This document shows, piece after piece, positions 1-11,197 of a DNA stretch of 64,000 nt. The stretch comes from Aradus depressus (lineage: Eukaryota; Arthropoda; Insecta; Hemiptera; Aradidae). Position 1 is the first letter of the stretch; the number at the start of each line of letters is the position of its first letter. The notes under the pieces are model-generated. The model was not told where the DNA came from. It saw nothing but the letters and a program-made list of their open reading frames with translations, and did no database searches. The position numbers and the translations under genes are program-made. Location: positions 102,324,115-102,388,114 of the forward strand of contig OY759214.1 in the NCBI GenBank assembly GCA_963662175.1. The letters run 5' to 3'.

Positions 1-2281
1 TCTATCTTAAAATTTTCAAATTCCTTTCTTCCCATTAAATTCTCAAAAACAATATTGTGTCTCGACCAACAACACTCCTTAATGATTTTCTCCTCCTTAT
101 TAATAAAAAATATATCCTTATTTTAACTCTTAACTTTTCTCAATTACTTCTTATTTAAAAAATTACCCATATAAAAAAATCAAATATAGATTCCTTAGCT
201 TACTTAGGATCTTTTAACTCCTTTATCTTTATCACTTCTTTAAAATCTATATAAATAATTAAAATTGGTTCATAAACAAAATTAAACGAACTTCCTAAAC
301 ATTTATCTTAATTCTTAATAATACTAAGTAAAGAACCATCACCATCTAATTAAATATTAAAAACGCAAAAATACTATACACAAAATATCGTCAATAAATC
401 TTATTTAAAAAAAAAATTATCTTCTCCAAATAAAATGAAACTTCCTAAATTTAAATTGAATTAATTCGATCAAAAAAAAATGCTAAAAAAAAGATTATCT
501 TACTATTAAGTTCGATAAAAGAAAATTTTATATCGCAACTGACGCGATTTATTTGATGTTCTTTTAAAACCTATCGAAGTCTAAAAAAAACGTATTTACA
601 ATTATCACTTAATCTTACTCATAAAAATTTATCTTCTCAAAAAAAATCAATCAACCAAAAAGAAAACTTCTCAATCTAAAATTGGATCACGTTTGTATTT
701 CTAAAATTACTAAAAAAAATTAACTCACTTTTAACTACACTTCCAAAGCCTCAATCAACACATACTTCAATGCAACTTATAAAATTCAAACTAACTCCAA
801 TGAAAAAAAAATTATATATAAATTTCAAATAAATCCAGTTTTCAAAAATAACATTTATAAATTTCACTCTCACCAAAAATAATTCTCACTTTCATTCAAC
901 TATTTACTCCACATATTCATTTATTCGAAGTCTTTTGTCTAAATTTTCTGTCTAAATCTTTGTCTCGTAATTCTGTCTGTAATGTCTGTAACTCATTCTA
1001 GTTTCATAAAAAGATTTTCACTATAAAACGGCGGCTAATACAATGTTATTATTGCAAAGCCTAAAATTAATTATTTCCTTTTTTCGGATACCCCTGCGTA
1101 TAATGTCTTTGAAAATCCCCTCCCCCTTATTTTACTATAATCTGTTGTCGTCTGTCTGTCATTGTTTCTTCTATATTCTCTTTTATTTTAAAACTTTTCT
1201 GTCCGTTTGTTTCTATAAAAATGGTTTCTAAATTGTTCACTGTCTCATGTAAAATGTTAGTATCGTCATTTTTCCATACATTCATTAAAATATTCGCACT
1301 CACGCACATACAATGGTTCATAACAATTTCTTCCTTTGAAAGAAATTTTCTTGTTACATTTATCCGTCTGGAAAATTTCTTCTCTATTTCAAAATATGTC
1401 TTATGATTTGCTAATTTAATTTCACAATCTATCTTGATCTTATTCACTTTTACAACTAAAACTTCTGAGACTTTTTCTTCCTGTATTAAAATGTCTAAGC
1501 TAGGTTCCTCTACTTCTAAAATTTGAATTTGTTCCTTCCTACAATTATTTTCGATATCTTCTATTTGATTTAGGACTTCTAACTTCTCTATCCTTTCGGA
1601 AATTTTATGAAATCTAATCTCATTTTCTTTTCTATTAGTTAATAATTTTGTTTCTAAAATTTGAAAACGCGCATCCCAATTTTCCTCAGCTTTCTCTAAT
1701 CTACTCATTATTTCTTGTTGATTTAACCCCATTTTAGTTTCTAAATCTTTCCCTAAATTTCCCATATCATTTCCTAAATCTTTTTTTTAAATTTCCCATT
1801 TCATTTCCTAAATTAGCTATCTGTGATCCCAGTTTACTATCTATATTTCCTATTTTATTATCTAAATTAGCTATATCTAAAGAAATTCCTTTTTTTAAAT
1901 TTCCCATTTCCTTTTCTACCCATTTTTCTATATTAGAGTCTTCGGTCTCCTTTCTTTCGTCAACAACATTCATTTTGTGTGACCTTGTCCCTGCCGAAAC
2001 CGGAATATTTAAACTTTCTACCCCACTTTCGACACTTGCTTCCTCAGATTAGTCAATATTCTCAAAAACTAATTGTTTATCCATATTTAAAAAGAATAAA
2101 AAAAATTACTAATAATTAACCAACTAAAAAATGTAAATAAAATTTCAAAAATTAATTAATATAAAATATCAAAATCGAGTTTGTTCCCAGCTTTCTAAGG
2201 CAATTTTGGTTTAAAAATTTCGCTTTTCCTCTCTTGCCGATATAGTGATTTTACTGAAATCTCCACAAGGGGTTGCCAATT
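1..2281 (-). mobile_element. Ty3/gypsy-type LTR element, internal part, running off the window
   Basis: This is the internal region of an LTR retrotransposon on the minus strand, cut by the window edge. A primer-binding-site-like sequence (minus strand TTGGCAACCCC, about 2268-2280) sits beside a probable LTR edge at 2282. A coiled-coil gag follows at 1127-2084. From 1 to about 1040 the sequence is very AT-rich and I see no coding signal. The gag and the PBS resemble those of the element at 8621-14221, so I infer the same family. No pol is visible inside the window. Confidence 0.6.
1127..2084 (-). pseudogene. coiled-coil Gag of a gypsy-type element, broken
   Basis: Two open stretches on the minus strand (1767-1973 and 1127-1765) plus an N-terminal start near 2084 form one degraded gag. 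An in-frame stop lies about eleven codons after the first Met, and the frame shifts near 1766. Repeated heptad-like stretches (MGNLGKDL, EKAEENWDARFQILETK) indicate a coiled coil. I see no capsid major homology region and no CCHC zinc knuckle. The stretch around RLEKAEENWDARFQ matches RLKSAEEKCEKKFQ in the gag at 9605-11197, and MGNLGKDL recurs in the gag at 45926. A defective Gag is the best reading. Confidence 0.55.
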
Positions 2282-2680
2282 TGTAATAAATGTAGTATTG
2301 CGCGTCGCGTTTTTAATAAAAAAAAATGATATTTGAATTTACTTTTAATCTAAATTGCGGAGATTTTCTCAAAAAGCTTTGTCTTTACTAATTTAAAATG
2401 TCCAAAGGATGCCAGATCGTCTATATAATAGAACGGTCATTTAAATTTACTGATTTTAATATATAAATTGGATTTCTGTAGTCCAAAGGCGAAGGATTCG
2501 TCAGCGAAGAGCGTTTTGAAAAACCAAATTGTTAAATCATAACGAACCTTGGATGGCATGGGAACAAACTACTAGAATTTATAAACTCATATTTAAAATG
2601 AATATATTTACAAAAAAATTAATAATTAAAATAAAAAATAAAATATAATATAAAATATAAACCTTATTAGATATACGTTG
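2282..2680 (-). repeat. probable LTR of the minus-strand gypsy-type element
   Basis: The sequence starts TGTAATAAATG next to the PBS. On the minus strand it contains a block (AAAGACAAAGC, then TTTTGAGAAAAT) that also occurs in the LTRs at 8621-9423 and 13419-14221. The far end is not defined and 2680 is only an estimate. Confidence 0.4.
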
Positions 2681-2735
2681 TATGGAGACAAGGCTGGAGG
2701 CTGATCGGAGGATGAGGGCTAGACGGCTCTGCGAG

Positions 2736-2939
2736 GGTTTGAGAGGGAAGAACAAACTAGCGGCTGAGTTCCTCCTGAACTTATGGGGTTGGATGATGGG
2801 GACTGGAGCTTCCCTCGAGGGCTACTGGATCAGGACATGGTTTGAGAGGGAAGAACAAACTAGCGGCTGAGTTCCTCCTGAACTTATGGGGTTGGATGAT
2901 GGGGACTGGAGCTTCCCTCGAGGGCTACTGGATCAGGAC
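2736..2939. repeat. 103-bp tandem duplication
   Basis: A GC-richer 103-bp segment starting GGTTTGAGAGGGAAG occurs twice in direct order (2736-2838 and 2839-2939), with near identity. It has no recognisable coding content. Confidence 0.85.
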
Positions 2940-3735
2940 TCCTACTTCAACTGGTGTCTTCCTCTCTTCACTTGGAACTGTAGGAAGTGAACCTCTCCTC
3001 TCCTAGATCCCAACTGTAACTGAATGAACTTGAGCCCTGCACTTCCCGAGGCTCCTGGACTGGTTCCCCCTCTCCTTCTCCTCCTCGGCCATTTTGCCTG
3101 GCGGGGATCCGGGAGCAGACTTCAAGGGGGAAGTTTATCCATTGAAGAGTGGATAGGTTGACACTCGAGGCAAATTTATGTGAGCCAAAGTGTGCACCCT
3201 GGAGGTTTATATGACCCTAACAGAGGGCTTGGAGCTCTAATCCGGTACCTGATTGTAGCCAGATTGTAAAATCCTGGTTGTAAAAGGCTATATAAATATT
3301 CACCCAGGTAACTGATGGTCCATCTTTTTATTGCATCCTGTCAGCTTCTTCTCCTGTAGCCTGTACAAGTACTTGACGGAGGCAAAATGGGATAAGCTCC
3401 TAATACCTGATTCGGGTCCCTCTAGCCAGCCTCCAAATTTAAGGGTTTATTTCTTACTTATATACATATACTATTTACAAACTTTAAATAAAATTATAAA
3501 TAAAATTATATCTGGCCTACGCAAATTGCCTACATTACAATATATATATATTTTTTTTCTCTTTCTTTTAATGTTTTGTCTTTCATCAAATTTACTCATG
3601 GTGTATACCGATTGTAAATATTCAAAAAAAAAAAAAAAAAAAGGAAATATTTCAAAGTAATGAAATTGAAACGAATGGAATATTTTAAACTATTTTTTAT
3701 TTGTAGTTCTCTAATAAAAATGATTAAAATAAAAT
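2940..3735. other. non-coding stretch, no gene seen
   Basis: Unique-looking sequence, GC-richer up to about 3420 and AT-rich after that, with an A-run near 3625-3643. Short open frames here have no recognisable motifs. I see no exon with a good acceptor and donor. Confidence 0.5.
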
Positions 3736-4015
3736 ATATGTGATGTGGCCATAATAAGACTTTCTCATGCCTACCACTTTTGTGTAAGTCACTCTCCCTC
3801 CCCCTTCCCCTCTCAAATTCATTTCATATTGGCATTGTTCGGTATAAGACAGTCACTCTCCAAATTATGCTGTACAATAAAACGAAGACAACTGCTGCTG
3901 CCAACACATGACTTTGATATACTCATTAATGGTAATATGAAATGAATTTGAGAAGGGGAAGGGAGAGAAAGAATGATCTGCACAAAAGTGATTGGTACAA
4001 GAAAGTCCTGGGCAT
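3736..4015. mobile_element. fold-back MITE, copy 1 (right end altered)
   Basis: The left arm begins ATATATGTGATGTGGCCATAA. Its internal half (about 3770-3830) is the inverse complement of 3930-4010, giving a hairpin element. The same family occurs intact at 52736-53030. The right terminus here has decayed. Confidence 0.65.
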
Positions 4016-4089
4016 TTTTCTATTTTGTATTTCCCTATTTGATGCCCACCATAACAAGAAAAAAATCAATTTTGTATTAAAGTATGCAC

Positions 4090-5086
4090 TACCATTAAAA
4101 AGTTATAAATGTAGGATTAATGGGTCTATTTACTGTAGGGTAGGGTAGTGTAGGGTTGATGGGTGTATTTACTGTACTATAGATGCACCAAGATGAGAAG
4201 TAATGTAGGATTGCTGGGTGTATTTACTGTACTATAGATGTACCAAGATGAGAAGTAATGTAGGATTGCTGGGTGTATTTACTGTACTATAGATGTACCA
4301 AGATGAGAAGTAATGTAGGATTGCTGGGTGTATTTACTGTACTATAGATGTACCATAATGACAAGTAATGTAGGGTTGATGGGTGTATTTACTGTATTAT
4401 AGATGCACCAAGATGACAAGTAATGTAGGATTGCTGGGTGTATTTACTGTACATAGATATACCAAGATGACAAGTAATGTAGGATTGATGGGTGTATTTA
4501 CTATAGTATAGATGTACCATGATGACAAGTAATGTAGGATTGCTGGGTGTATTTACTGTACATAGATGTACCAAGATGACAAGTAATGTAGGATTGATGG
4601 GTGTATTTACTGTACTATAGATGTACCATAATGACAAGTAATGTAGGGTTGATGGGTGTATTTACTGTATTATAGATGCACCAAGATGACAAGTAATGTA
4701 GGATTGCTGGGTGTATTTACTGTACATAGATGTACCAAGATGACAAGTAATGTAGGATTGATGGGTGTATTTACTATAGTATAGATGTACCATGATGACA
4801 AGTAATGTAGGATTGCTGGGTGTATTTACTGTACATAGATGTACCAAGATGACAAGTAATGTAGGATTGATGGGTGTATTTACTATAGTATAGATGTACC
4901 ATGATGACAAGTAATGTAGGATTGCTGGGTGTATTTACTGTACATAGATGTACCAAGATGACAAGTAATGTAGGATTGCTGGGTGTATTTACTGTACATA
5001 GATGTACCAAGATGACAAGTAATGTAGGATTGATGGGTGTATTTACTATAGTATAGATGTACCATGATGACAAGTAATGTAGGATT
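4090..5086. repeat. 55-bp satellite array, first block
   Basis: About 18 copies of a ~55-bp unit (53-bp variants lack two bases), with core TGTAGGATTGATGGG, TTTACTGTACTATAG and ATGTACCAAGATGA. Blocks at 8284-8620 and 14222-14348 continue the same array. An RTE and an LTR element split it, as shown by target duplications made of the repeat itself. Each unit carries the TACTATAG/ATGTAC junction used as the acceptor of the exon at 14343. Open frames on the minus strand are by-products of the repeat. Confidence 0.9.
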
Positions 5087-5110
5087 CTTCTTCTTCTTCT
5101 TCCTGTGGCG

Positions 5111-7597
5111 CTACGGTCCTGAAAGAACCCGGGCCCCCGTCACAATCCTCCTCCATTCGTCTCGATCCAAAGCCTTCTCCCTCCATCCTCTGATGCCCAA
5201 CACTCGGAGGTCCACCTCAACGTCGTCCAGCCACCGGAGTCTGGGTCTTCCTCTTCTCCTGGCACCGCCTGGCCTACCGTAGAGGGCTTGTTTAGGGAGT
5301 CTTCCTCCTTCCATTCTCTCTACGTGGCCCAACCAACGTAATCTCGCCTGCTTGATCACGGATACCAGGTCGGGTTCCCCGTAGAGGTCTCTCAACTCTC
5401 TGTTCTTCCGGATACGCCATCTGCCGTTCTCGGAAACAGGTCCATAAATCTTTCTGAGTACTTTGCGTTCCCACAGTAGCAGAGTCTCTTCATTTTCTTT
5501 TGTCAACGCCCAAGTTTCACCAGTGTAAGTTACAATTGGACGGACAATGGTTTTATAGACTATTAGCTTGGCCCTCCACGTTAATGTGCGGAATTTGAGT
5601 ATTCTTTGGACCGCAAATAGACATCTATTCCCTGCAGCAATGCGTGCTCTTATTTCGTGGCTAACGTTATTATCTTCTGTGATCAGAGCCCCGAGATATT
5701 TGAATTCCTTGACTACTGGAAATTGGTGCTCATTGATAGAAATCACCTCAGGAGCGTCTTGCAGAGGGTTCCGTGAGGTCTTCATGTACACGGTCTTATT
5801 TACATTCAAATGAAGACCACGTTTCTCTGCTTCTCCTCCGAATTCCTGTAGAGCCCCGGCCAATGCTGCTATTGTGCGTGCTGTGACCACCATGTCATCA
5901 GCATACCCCATATGCTGCGTCAGGCGGTTATAAATAGTTCCTCCCGGATTTGTCCGGATGGCCCTAACAGCTCTTTCTTGAGTCAGGTTGAACAGAACAG
6001 GTGAGATTGGGTCTCCCTGTCTCAGTCCATTGCTCACCTCAAACTGTTCATATGTCTTATTTTGCAGCTTCACCCGACACTTTGAGCCCCCGAGAGTCAT
6101 TCTCACAAGTCTAACCAACTTCCCTGGAATTCCCAGCCTTATCAGGTCATTTAGCAGCTCATTTCTCTTTACCCGGTCATAGGCCTGTTTAAAGTCAATG
6201 AATAAGTGGTGAAGACGGATGTTATATTCATTGCTCTTCTCGAGCATCTGCCTTAAGGAAAACACGTTGTCCACCGTTGATCTGCCAGCCCTAAAGCCAC
6301 ACTGGTACTCCCCAAGGAGTCTTTCTGCATGTCGCTTCATTCTGTCATTTATTGCTGTCGAAAGAACTTTATACGCTGTACATAACAAGGCAATGCCTCT
6401 GTGGTTATCACAGTTGAGGACGTCACCCTTCTTGTGGATGGGGCAAACTGCAGCCACTGACCACTCTTCCGGCATTCTTTCTTCCATCCAAACGTCATAT
6501 ATCAGCCGGTATAGTTCATCCAGGATAGCATCACCACCATGTTTCCACAGTTCAGAAGGGATACCATCCACGCCAGGGGCCTTGTTGTTTTTAAGTTTAT
6601 AGATTATTTCTCTAATCTCTTCCTTTTCAGGCGGGATTTCCTCTTCGTCTGCTGTCTCATCGTTGTCTATCCTGAAGTTAGAGTTTGGGTTAGATGTAGT
6701 GTCCTCATTTCCATTATAAATCTGCTGGAAGTGCCTAGTCCATCTCTCGGCAACTTTCTTCTCATCACACAGGAGATTTCCTTGTTCATCTTTGCAACAC
6801 TCAATCCTGGGTTTAAAGCCTGCTTTTATTTGGTTGATGCCTTTGTAAAAAGACCGAAACCGTCCTCCTTCATAATCTTCTTGAAGTTTTTCAAATCTTC
6901 TTTTCTCGTGTTCTCGCTTCTTTCTTCTACACACGGTCTTTGCAGCTCTTCTCTTGACTCTGAACTCCTCTGCTGAGCTTCTCGTGTACCTTTCTATGAC
7001 CCTTCTTCTAGCATCACTCCTTTCCTGAATGGCTAAGACACATTCTTGGTCAAACCATTCTTCACGGGCACCCCTCCTTCGTCTGCCCAATACATCCTCT
7101 GAAGCTACGGTTATAGCATCTCTCAGTCTCCTCCATCTGTTTTCTATGTCTACAACCCCTTCATCCGGGTGGGCTTCTTCCAGCTTTTGTTGGGCACGTT
7201 CCTTTAATCTTTGCTTGACTGTATCCACTTTCAGCTTTTCCACGTCATAAGAGACGGTTCGTTGTCCAGCACCCCTGGGTTTCCGGGCCAGTTTCTGTCG
7301 AAGCTTAATATTTACCATGAAATGGTCGGAATCACAGTCGGCACCTCTGTAGCTCCTAACATCTTCTATAAATGAAGCATGTCTTGCATCAATTACCACG
7401 TGATCTATTTGATTTTTTACCGATCCATCTGGTGAGACCCATGTTTCCTTGTGAATTTCTTTATGTGGAAAACAGGTACTGGCTACGCGCATGTTCCTTG
7501 TCATAGCGAAATCCACAAGTCTGAGCCCATTTCTGCTAGTCTCGGAATGCTTGCTGTGTCTTCCAATGGTAGGCTGTTTCTTTACCCACTTTGCCAT
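5111..7597 (-). CDS. RTE reverse transcriptase with C-terminal endonuclease end
   Basis: An 828-residue frame. The first ~100 residues finish the endonuclease (DHVVIDARHA, then CDSDHF with the catalytic His). Reverse transcriptase follows at about residues 330-640: APGVDGIPSELWK, CPIHKKGDVLNCDNHRGIAL, GFRAGRSTVDNVF, FIDFKQAYD, GLRQGDPISPVLFN, the catalytic GYADDMVV, and FKYLGALI. The C-terminal third has the usual RWLGHVERM and GRPRLRWLDD segments. The RT itself is uninterrupted. The apparent start is an artefact of the upstream frameshift, since coding enters from the endonuclease frame. A fragment of the same family lies at 63841-64000 in the opposite orientation. Confidence 0.88.
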   Translation of the reverse strand: MAKWVKKQPTIGRHSKHSETSRNGLRLVDFAMTRNMRVASTCFPHKEIHKETWVSPDGSVKNQIDHVVIDARHASFIEDVRSYRGADCDSDHFMVNIKLRQKLARKPRGAGQRTVSYDVEKLKVDTVKQRLKERAQQKLEEAHPDEGVVDIENRWRRLRDAITVASEDVLGRRRRGAREEWFDQECVLAIQERSDARRRVIERYTRSSAEEFRVKRRAAKTVCRRKKREHEKRRFEKLQEDYEGGRFRSFYKGINQIKAGFKPRIECCKDEQGNLLCDEKKVAERWTRHFQQIYNGNEDTTSNPNSNFRIDNDETADEEEIPPEKEEIREIIYKLKNNKAPGVDGIPSELWKHGGDAILDELYRLIYDVWMEERMPEEWSVAAVCPIHKKGDVLNCDNHRGIALLCTAYKVLSTAINDRMKRHAERLLGEYQCGFRAGRSTVDNVFSLRQMLEKSNEYNIRLHHLFIDFKQAYDRVKRNELLNDLIRLGIPGKLVRLVRMTLGGSKCRVKLQNKTYEQFEVSNGLRQGDPISPVLFNLTQERAVRAIRTNPGGTIYNRLTQHMGYADDMVVTARTIAALAGALQEFGGEAEKRGLHLNVNKTVYMKTSRNPLQDAPEVISINEHQFPVVKEFKYLGALITEDNNVSHEIRARIAAGNRCLFAVQRILKFRTLTWRAKLIVYKTIVRPIVTYTGETWALTKENEETLLLWERKVLRKIYGPVSENGRWRIRKNRELRDLYGEPDLVSVIKQARLRWLGHVERMEGGRLPKQALYGRPGGARRRGRPRLRWLDDVEVDLRVLGIRGWREKALDRDEWRRIVTGARVLSGP

Positions 7598-8138
7598 TCA
7601 TATCGCCTAAGACAATTTTCACGTCGTGTCTAGGTAGCGAGTCATACCATCTCTCTAGCATCCCATAAAAATTGTCCTTCTCCTCATCATCACTATTTTC
7701 TGTAGGAGCATGGACACTCAAAAGTGATATGTTGGAAAACCTTCCTTTTAACCTCAGCAAGCACATCCGCGGGCTTATTAGCTCATATCTTAAGATCGTG
7801 TGCCTCATAGATTTCCTTAACATGAATCCTGTGCCTATCTGATTCTGCCTATCACCGCTATTAACCAGAATGAAGTCCTTTAGGCTAACAAGCTTGCTTT
7901 CTCTCCATCTTATTTCCTGCAGGGCTATCACATCTATTTGGTACTTAATTAGCTCACTTTCCAGGACTCGGCTAGCACCCGGCTGGAACAAACTTCCCAC
8001 ATTCCACGTTGCTAAATTTATTCTGTTAGCATTTACCTCACTATTTCCTCCTCTCCGCTGATAGACAAGCGCTGACTGGGGCCCCCCCGTATCCGATTGG
8101 GCCCCTACGGGGACATTTCTAGTCGACGCTGTATTCAT
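7536..8138 (-). pseudogene. RTE endonuclease domain, N-terminal part
   Basis: About 200 residues of an exonuclease-endonuclease-phosphatase fold that would nick target DNA for target-primed reverse transcription. Visible motifs, in order: NLATWNVGSL, the catalytic-type ALQEIRW near residue 75, SVHAPTE, and VLGDMNGKVG near residue 180. These match the endonuclease of RTE/BovB-type LINEs. The frame ends shortly after GDMNGKVG and the rest continues in the frame of 5111-7597, so a single indel near 7560-7597 splits the protein. The start Met lies about 145 bp inside the element. Confidence 0.85.
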
Positions 8139-8283
8139 CTTGGTGAGAATTTTGACGGCTTCTCTACAATGGGATTTTTACAGAAGGTAGGTTGTAAGCC
8201 TAACGTTCCAACCTCCAACCTGGAGGACCAGAGGCTGTTTGCAGTCCGAAGACTGGGCGATGGGGTCGCCACATTCCTACGCC

Positions 8284-8620
8284 TAATGTAGGATTGATGG
8301 GTCTATTTACTGTACTATAGATGTACCCAGATAACAAGTTATGTAAGATTGGTGGGTGTATTTACTGTACTATAGATGAACCAAGATGACAAGTAATGTA
8401 GGATTGATGGGTCTATTTACTGTACTATAGATGTACCCAGATAACAAGTTATGTAAGATTGGTGGGTGTATTTACTTTACTATAGATGTACAAAGATCTG
8501 ATCAATGTAGCTCTACAACCCGCTGACGAGTCTTGACTTCCTCCAACATCAATCGCCATGTGTCCCTGTTAGATGTACTAAGATGACAAGTAATGTAGGA
8601 TTGATGGGTGTATTTACTGT
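8284..8620. repeat. 55-bp satellite array, second block
   Basis: Five to six units of the satellite seen at 4090-5086, between the RTE and the LTR element. Some have variant motifs (AGATAACAAGTTATG). A 79-bp foreign piece (8492-8570) sits inside. Confidence 0.88.
8492..8570 (-). mobile_element. extreme 3' fragment of a second RTE-like LINE
   Basis: The minus strand reads NRDTWRLMLEEVKTRQRV, the typical C-terminal end of an RTE-like polymerase, followed by a stop. AGATGTAC flanks it on both sides (8484-8491 and 8571-8578), consistent with a target-site duplication. It is a severely 5'-truncated insertion into the satellite. Confidence 0.6.
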
Positions 8621-9423
8621 TGTGATGCCCAAAAATATGGACATACATTGTTTGAAATAAATTAGGGACAAAGGAATGAAAACCGGTGGCTTGAACAACA
8701 GGAAGTCCAAGAAGAACCACAACAATACGGAGAAACCAAGGTGGGGAACTGAGCCACCAATAGGCACCCAGATCAGTCCCGGAGGGCGGGAAAAGTTGCT
8801 GTGAGCGGACCCCAATATGGACCGATATTCTTCAACTGTTGCCACCTGAGAGGTAGGAACAAGCAATTCGTCAGAGACCGCCGCCGAGGGAGGACCTGCC
8901 CCAACTCATCCGTTGCCTCCAGAGAGGGAGGATCACACTACTTCATCAACTGTCCTGAGCAACCATTCAACATCAGGGAAATCAACAGAGGGAAATCCAT
9001 TGGAGCTCTTCTGGACCATTAAGACAACAGCAGAGGCTGATCAGCGCAGAACTCCAGGACCCAATAGCCATCACATCCAGCATTAAATCAAGAAGGTACC
9101 GTGAATTTTAAACAATTGTAAAGACAAAGCCGGAGAGTATTTTGAGAAAATACATTTTCATTTTTAAAGACTTGTTTGATAAGGATTCTGAGCAATTGTT
9201 TTTAAGTTTTCCACACATGTTTTTCATTAAGAATATATATAATCAAACCAGAATGGCCTAATTTTTATTTCATGTATTTTGCACCTCATGTCATTTTGAA
9301 TTTTCACAACTGCTAGTCTTGGCGGACCCACGACCAAAGGAAGGTAAGAAAGAATTAGAATCATTTTCTCAAGAACATTTTATTATTTAACAAAAACAAA
9401 GATAAGCTTATTAATAAATTACA
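8621..9423 (+). repeat. 5' LTR of the gag-only element
   Basis: Begins TGTGATGCCC and ends ATTACA, followed by the PBS. It differs from the 3' LTR by a 6-bp insertion near 8977, changes near the 3' end and a few substitutions. The insertion is therefore not brand new. Confidence 0.9.
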
Positions 9424-9604
9424 AATTGGCATCCCTTGTTAAGGATATTTTACGTCCTAAGTTTTTATAAGTAAATTCGCGACGACCAAGACAGCAGGAA
9501 AAATTAAGGTAACATGAGGAACAATGCAAAATACAATATTTTATGGTATTATTTTGATATACAAAGTGTGTGCATCTTGATAACTTTTATTTCCTTATTT
9601 AATA

Positions 9605-11197
9605 TTGTGCCTAGTATATATAATTAAAATGCCGAGATTTCCGAAAAAGACAAAGGAGATTTCAGTTCCTGTAGAAGGCGAGCAAAGGCAGGATGTAGAA
9701 CCGGAAGGCGGGAGTCAGTTAACAGTAGGGGGACAGGAGTTGTGGGAAATAGAAGAAAGATCGCCTACCGTTGAGAAGACATTAGAGGGCGTAGCCCAGG
9801 ATGTTGCAGTTGGTATTGACTACAGTAGAATTTTAGCGGGAAGAGCATCTCCTTTAGTAAGATCAAGGGCCGAAAGTATTTCTTCAGGGACGAGATCACG
9901 AACCGCGAGTCTTTCCAAGACAGGGGAAATGTTAGAGACAAGTGTAGGTTCAGGAATTGGGATGGACAAATATTTCGAAGTGCTACTCGGAGAAATAAGG
10001 GGGGTTCAAGAAAAATTGACAGAACAAAATCGTGAATTGCGAACTGAATTAAAGAAAGATAACGAGGATTTGAAGGGTAGTCAAAGAAATTTAGAGAGAC
10101 AAATGGGGGACATGGGAGAAAAAATGACTGAACAGAATCAAGAGACAAGGGATCGAATGGAGGAACAGAATGAGGAAACAAGGGAAAGTCTTAGGAAAGA
10201 GACTCAAGAGATTAGGAAAGAAATTCGCGGGATTCAAGGTGGAATGGCCGAGATGAAGGAACAAATAAATAATAATTCAGTTAGATTGAGTGAGAATATG
10301 GGGGAGATATTAGAAAGATTAAAATCAGCCGAAGAAAAATGCGAGAAAAAGTTCCAGAAATTAGAAGAAACTTCGATGTTAGATCGCGAAGAGAAGAGAA
10401 AAAATGTATTAGAAATAAATAAGAAGTTAGAAAGGGTAGTGAATTTGCAAATAAAAGGTAGAAAGGAACATTTAGAAGTTATAGAAGAACGTAAAAATCG
10501 AAATAAAGAAGTTAGGATAGAAATCCGAGAAAGTAAAAATAAATTAAGTTCATTAGATGAGATAATAAATAACGGTTCCGGTGAGTTAAGTGAAGGGTTC
10601 GTAAAAATAATAGACGCTGTAGACGAAATCGGCGAAAGGAAGGAAAGTAGATTCGAGAACTTAGAGTTAAGGTTGAAAGAAACCAAAATTGTAGAAAAGG
10701 AATTAGAAACACCGGATGTTAGTGAAATAGCCGTAGTGTCTGAGGAAGAGAAAAACGCGGAGGAAGTTATGGACAAAATAGAATTAGTTGAAAAAATAGA
10801 AATTCCGATGGAAGTAGAAATTGATAGAAAAGAGGAAACTGAGGTTTTGACTTCGGAAGTAATGGAAATCAAGGAGAAAGTTAATTGCGCGAAAATTAGG
10901 AAGAATATTATAAAATTTAAATTAGAAGATTTGCGAAGTAAAAATAAATATTTTATAAATTTGATTAAGGATACATTTTCTAGACATAGACAGACAAATC
11001 AGAACAGTAAGAAAAACAGACGAAAGAAAGTAAAAAGAATAAACGAAAACAGACAGACGGGAAAGAATTACAAGAATGTTCATAGGCGGACGGACGGCAA
11101 AAGGGAAGACCTAATTCGGCGAGGTATTCGCAAGAAAAATATATTTTATTGCCGTTTAGGCCTTGTGAAATATCATATTGGTCAAATTTTAAAGTAA
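9605..11197 (+). CDS. coiled-coil Gag-like protein of the gag-only element
   Basis: A 530-residue frame. A second Met eight codons in (MPRFPKK, position 9629) is an equally good start. Residues ~110-420 are highly charged and heptad-rich (RELRTELKKDNEDLKGSQ, QETRDRMEEQNEETRESLR), indicating a long coiled coil. The C-terminal ~90 residues are Lys/Arg-rich (KKNRRKKVKR). No capsid homology region, zinc knuckle or protease is present. It is homologous to the broken frames at 1127-2084. A structural role in particle assembly can only be inferred from its position between PBS and LTR. No host function is suggested. Confidence 0.6.
   Translation: MCLVYIIKMPRFPKKTKEISVPVEGEQRQDVEPEGGSQLTVGGQELWEIEERSPTVEKTLEGVAQDVAVGIDYSRILAGRASPLVRSRAESISSGTRSRTASLSKTGEMLETSVGSGIGMDKYFEVLLGEIRGVQEKLTEQNRELRTELKKDNEDLKGSQRNLERQMGDMGEKMTEQNQETRDRMEEQNEETRESLRKETQEIRKEIRGIQGGMAEMKEQINNNSVRLSENMGEILERLKSAEEKCEKKFQKLEETSMLDREEKRKNVLEINKKLERVVNLQIKGRKEHLEVIEERKNRNKEVRIEIRESKNKLSSLDEIINNGSGELSEGFVKIIDAVDEIGERKESRFENLELRLKETKIVEKELETPDVSEIAVVSEEEKNAEEVMDKIELVEKIEIPMEVEIDRKEETEVLTSEVMEIKEKVNCAKIRKNIIKFKLEDLRSKNKYFINLIKDTFSRHRQTNQNSKKNRRKKVKRINENRQTGKNYKNVHRRTDGKREDLIRRGIRKKNIFYCRLGLVKYHIGQILK

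Larger units (their letters stand above)
5087..8283 (-). mobile_element. full-length RTE-type LINE
   Basis: A 3.2-kb non-LTR retrotransposon on the minus strand, with apurinic-type endonuclease then reverse transcriptase. Its 3' end carries a GAA-type short tandem tail (CTTCTTCTTC on the + strand at 5087-5101), as RTE elements do. Both flanks carry TAATGTAGGATT (5075-5086 and 8284-8295), a 12-bp target-site duplication within the satellite, which fixes both ends. Length and domain order suit the RTE clade. One frameshift in the endonuclease makes it probably inactive. Confidence 0.88.

Noticed and set aside
3331..3450. Possible upstream exon of gene A (an AG at the end of CCTGTCAG, then open sequence)
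   Set aside because: No donor with a compatible phase, an early stop in the needed frame, and no resemblance to the OBP-like exons.
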